Shown piece after piece: positions 40,401-42,102 of a DNA stretch of 42,102 nt (positions within the stretch are counted from its first letter, which is position 1; each line of letters starts with the position of its first letter). Under the pieces are notes generated by a model. That model did not search any database. It had not been told where the DNA came from and worked only from the letters and a program-made list of their open reading frames with translations. The position numbers and the translations under genes were made by a program. This DNA is from an uncultured Dorea sp. (lineage in GTDB: Bacteria > Bacillota > Clostridia > Lachnospirales > Lachnospiraceae), in assembly GCA_949916155.1 (NCBI GenBank), contig CATLEM010000007.1, positions 1 through 42,102 of the forward strand, in the 5' to 3' direction.

Positions 40401-41843
40401 TTGATTCTGCTTTGCTGCCCCCGTATTTCCTGTCGGATTATTATCTTCTGAAACAGAAACTTTCTCTTCCCCATTAGAACACACAGTTCCCGCATATGTA
40501 TAAAGTTTAGATGATAAATTAAGATTCAAAGCAGGGCGCACACCCCCAAATTCATCATTGACATGATCATAATAATGCATATCGCCGCTTTCATTAACAG
40601 TCGCAGCATATTTAGGCACTGTACCAGGTGAACGCAACCACCACATACAATTACCCTTATACGCTTCTCTCGAGCTGTACCATACTCCCATCGCTTTTGC
40701 ATATGTACTATTCTTACTTCTACGCGCTTCATCACAGATATTATTTAATGATATAAACCCATAAGATATTGCGCTTTCCCCACATGTTTCGGACTCTGAC
40801 AGAAGAAATATCTTGTCTGACGTATTATTTCCCCCTTCAGTTCCATAACTCATATTATTATCGTTTACTACAGAAGTAGTTACTATTGCTAATCTTTCGT
40901 CTGAAGAAAATGCGCTCCCAATAAAGTTTTTATCACTATAGTCATTCCCATATTTATTGAATATTGCATCATAACCATTCAACCAGCTTCGAATAGTACT
41001 GGTTTCCCATGTAATATCTTCAGATATAGTATTATATTTCTGATCATCCAACAATATATCAGATAAAATAAGCGCTTGATTTTCCTCCACTTCTAATACT
41101 CTCCATTTGATTGGTTCATATTTGAAGTAATGATATGTAACAGAATCTGACCAATTATAATAACTACTGCCTGAATTTGTATATATAGCATCACTCTTTT
41201 TTATCCTGCAGTATTTATTTCCATCTACCATAACATCATTATTGGCATTCCAACCGGATGCGCTTTGCAGTTTGCTATACAAACTACTGTCTTCTATAAT
41301 GTCACCCTTTTTAAGCATACTTTTGTCTATAGCCGCATAATTATCTACCGAGGCCACTACCTCTGCCTGCGGATAACTCCCAAACCATATACAATCCCAT
41401 GTTACTTTCTGTCCCGCAGTCATACTGGAATCTATCTCGATTCTTGGATTGTTGAGATTGAAAGATGAAAGTATCGCTATCTCCTGCTCTTTGTCCATCT
41501 CGTCAGCCTGTCCTAACAGCTTTTGTACTTTTATATCTTCTCCCTTTTTTTCATTCTCTAATACTGCAACCTTTTCCTTTTCTGCTATCTTATCTGTTTC
41601 TTCTACATTGTTATCTTTTCCTGGAATTTTTTGATGTTCCATTTCCTTTTCTGTATCTGCTTCTTCTGCCTGTTTACTCTGCTCTATTTGTTCTATTTGC
41701 TCAGCCTGCTCAATCTGTTCTTTCCGCTGCAATGTATCACTATCAGTTTCCTCCGCATTGACAGTAACATCTGCGCATAATCCCATGCACATAACCACCA
41801 CAAGTAAAAAAGCCGTCAACTTACTCATCGCTTTTTTCTTCAT
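39873..41843 (-). CDS. DUF6273 secreted surface protein B
   Basis: This 656-residue protein is a paralogue of the previous gene. Signal peptide: KLTAFLLVVVMCMGLCADVT, cleavage near VNAEET. Residues ~35-105 form a charged, glutamine- and glutamate-rich spacer (EQIEQAEQIEQIEQSKQAEE) not in the paralogue. The DUF6273 domain follows at ~120-450 (GQKVTWDCIWFGSYPQAEVV, EPIKWRVLEVEENQALILSD, NCMWWLRSPG, GVRPALNLNL). The shared module ends the protein without an Ig-like domain. The track start (41879) is upstream; the ATG at 41843 has GGAAGAGAGAAGA and starts the signal peptide. The 3' 250 bases are nearly identical to those of its neighbour. Confidence 0.9.
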   Translation of the reverse strand: MKKKAMSKLTAFLLVVVMCMGLCADVTVNAEETDSDTLQRKEQIEQAEQIEQIEQSKQAEEADTEKEMEHQKIPGKDNNVEETDKIAEKEKVAVLENEKKGEDIKVQKLLGQADEMDKEQEIAILSSFNLNNPRIEIDSSMTAGQKVTWDCIWFGSYPQAEVVASVDNYAAIDKSMLKKGDIIEDSSLYSKLQSASGWNANNDVMVDGNKYCRIKKSDAIYTNSGSSYYNWSDSVTYHYFKYEPIKWRVLEVEENQALILSDILLDDQKYNTISEDITWETSTIRSWLNGYDAIFNKYGNDYSDKNFIGSAFSSDERLAIVTTSVVNDNNMSYGTEGGNNTSDKIFLLSESETCGESAISYGFISLNNICDEARRSKNSTYAKAMGVWYSSREAYKGNCMWWLRSPGTVPKYAATVNESGDMHYYDHVNDEFGGVRPALNLNLSSKLYTYAGTVCSNGEEKVSVSEDNNPTGNTGAAKQNQSIKTSASSYTKAIGSKSFSLGAHASGGGNLTYASSSKKVAMVSPAGQVSVKSYGTATITINASATQDYNAAAKTVTINVVPKKNSLKAVKSPSKKKVKISWKKDKSVTGYEIYVSPKKDFSRETIKRIYKKNTVSKTISGWKSKRKYYVKIRGYKKIGKTKYYGAWSNVRKVKIK

Positions 41844-41869
41844 TCTTCTCTCTTCCGCCTCTCTTAGTA

Positions 41870-41905
41870 ACATCAACATTGTTTAGAATTAGAATCTTTT
41901 GACAT
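41870..41905. repeat. Conserved intergenic repeat, copy 2
   Basis: ACATCAACATTGTTTAGAAT and TAGAATCTTTTGACAT form the second copy of the repeat at 39837-39872, between surface protein B and the partial gene. Confidence 0.8.
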
Positions 41906-42102
41906 CTATTTGACTTTTACTCTCTTTACATTGCTCCAATCCCCGTAATACTTGCTTTTCCCTATTTTTTTATACCCACGGATTTTTACATAATAAGTTT
42001 TCTTACTCTTCCAGCCGCTTATGGCATTCGAAGCCATATTCTTCTTATAAGTCTTCCTGATGGTTCCCCGGCTGAAATCTTTTTTCAATGATATGTATAT
42101 TT
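41906..42102 (-). CDS. C-terminal part of a fifth surface protein (partial, runs off the right edge)
   Basis: The frame is open from the window edge to a TAG at 41906. The visible ~65 residues read IYISLKKDFSRGTIRKTYKK and end YYGDWSNVKRVKVK, the same FnIII-like module that ends the four genes downstream. The ORF-track 'start' at 42088 is an internal TTG, not a real start. The intergenic sequence between this gene and the next is shared with the one after that, so it is another member of the duplicated set. Confidence 0.85.
   Translation of the reverse strand, partial: IYISLKKDFSRGTIRKTYKKNMASNAISGWKSKKTYYVKIRGYKKIGKSKYYGDWSNVKRVKVK

Noticed and set aside
37772-41843. Diversity-generating retroelement
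   Set aside because: The DUF6273 proteins have a variable segment, but there is no reverse transcriptase or template repeat in the window and the codon differences do not show an adenine-specific pattern.
33978-42102. Sortase LPXTG anchors on the surface proteins
   Set aside because: All complete proteins end in a basic KKVKIK-type tail without LPXTG, hydrophobic helix or other sorting signal.
1-42102. CRISPR arrays, tRNA or rRNA genes, insertion sequences
   Set aside because: No regularly spaced short repeats, cloverleaf-like segments with CCA context, rRNA-like blocks or transposase frames were seen on either strand.

Overview
The window looks like chromosome from a spore-forming, Gram-positive gut-type Clostridia, most probably Lachnospiraceae. 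The evidence is the contiguous spoIIA-sigF-spoVA sporulation cluster, a T-box-controlled valS, a RelQ-type alarmone synthetase, BspA-like leucine-rich and DUF6273 surface proteins, a CD1871A-type CXXC microprotein, and strong AGGAGG-like ribosome sites throughout. No tRNA, rRNA, CRISPR array, transposase or integrase was seen.

Layout. (1) 1-10.6 kb, housekeeping: the start of an unidentified gene at the left edge, tex, a divergent TetR-type regulator with its own promoter and candidate operator, a lipid-metabolism group (diacylglycerol-kinase family, GDPD, PAP2), a bacteriohemerythrin, an SfsA-MutY fusion gene behind relQ, a stand-alone membrane PTS-IIC-like protein, and a small hypothetical gene with two stacked promoters. 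(2) 10.6-16.5 kb, transport: a three-gene MacB-like ABC system whose middle gene encodes an exported, membrane-anchored CARDB-type protein; a small hypothetical gene; and a Na+/phosphate cotransporter with a PhoU-like tail. (3) 16.6-21.3 kb, sporulation: spoIIAA-spoIIAB-sigF, then a candidate sigma-G promoter, an unnamed 66-aa membrane protein, and spoVAA-AB-AC-AD-AE, all on the minus strand. (4) 21.4-29.65 kb, one long minus-strand operon: a TTGACA-N17-TATGAT promoter, a valine T-box leader, valS, an LTA-synthase-like protein, folC, a 44-aa microprotein whose start overlaps the folC stop, and a TPR membrane protein. (5) 29.7-32.4 kb, redox cluster: TlpA-like thioredoxin lipoprotein, CD1871A microprotein, polyferredoxin membrane protein, then an MNT/HEPN pair. 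A frameshifted microORF and another gene remnant lie just upstream. (6) 32.4-42.1 kb, a visibly AT-richer surface and secretion region: a tandem series of secreted proteins (two DUF6273, one InlB-repeat, one BspA-like LRR, and the tail of a fifth). All share a lysine-rich C-terminal module. The series is followed by a WXG/LXG-like type VII secretion substrate candidate and a DUF4176 protein.

How the genes fit together. The sporulation block encodes the forespore switch (SpoIIAA/AB/Sigma-F) and the SpoVA dipicolinate channel. The valS operon would respond to uncharged tRNA-Val through the T-box. The TlpA/CD1871A/ferredoxin set looks like a membrane electron-transfer module. The last 10 kb is the accessory part: tandem duplication and domain shuffling of surface proteins next to a type VII substrate. 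The least described items are the first spoVA cistron, the folC-coupled microprotein, the frameshifted microORF before tlpA, and the shared surface module.
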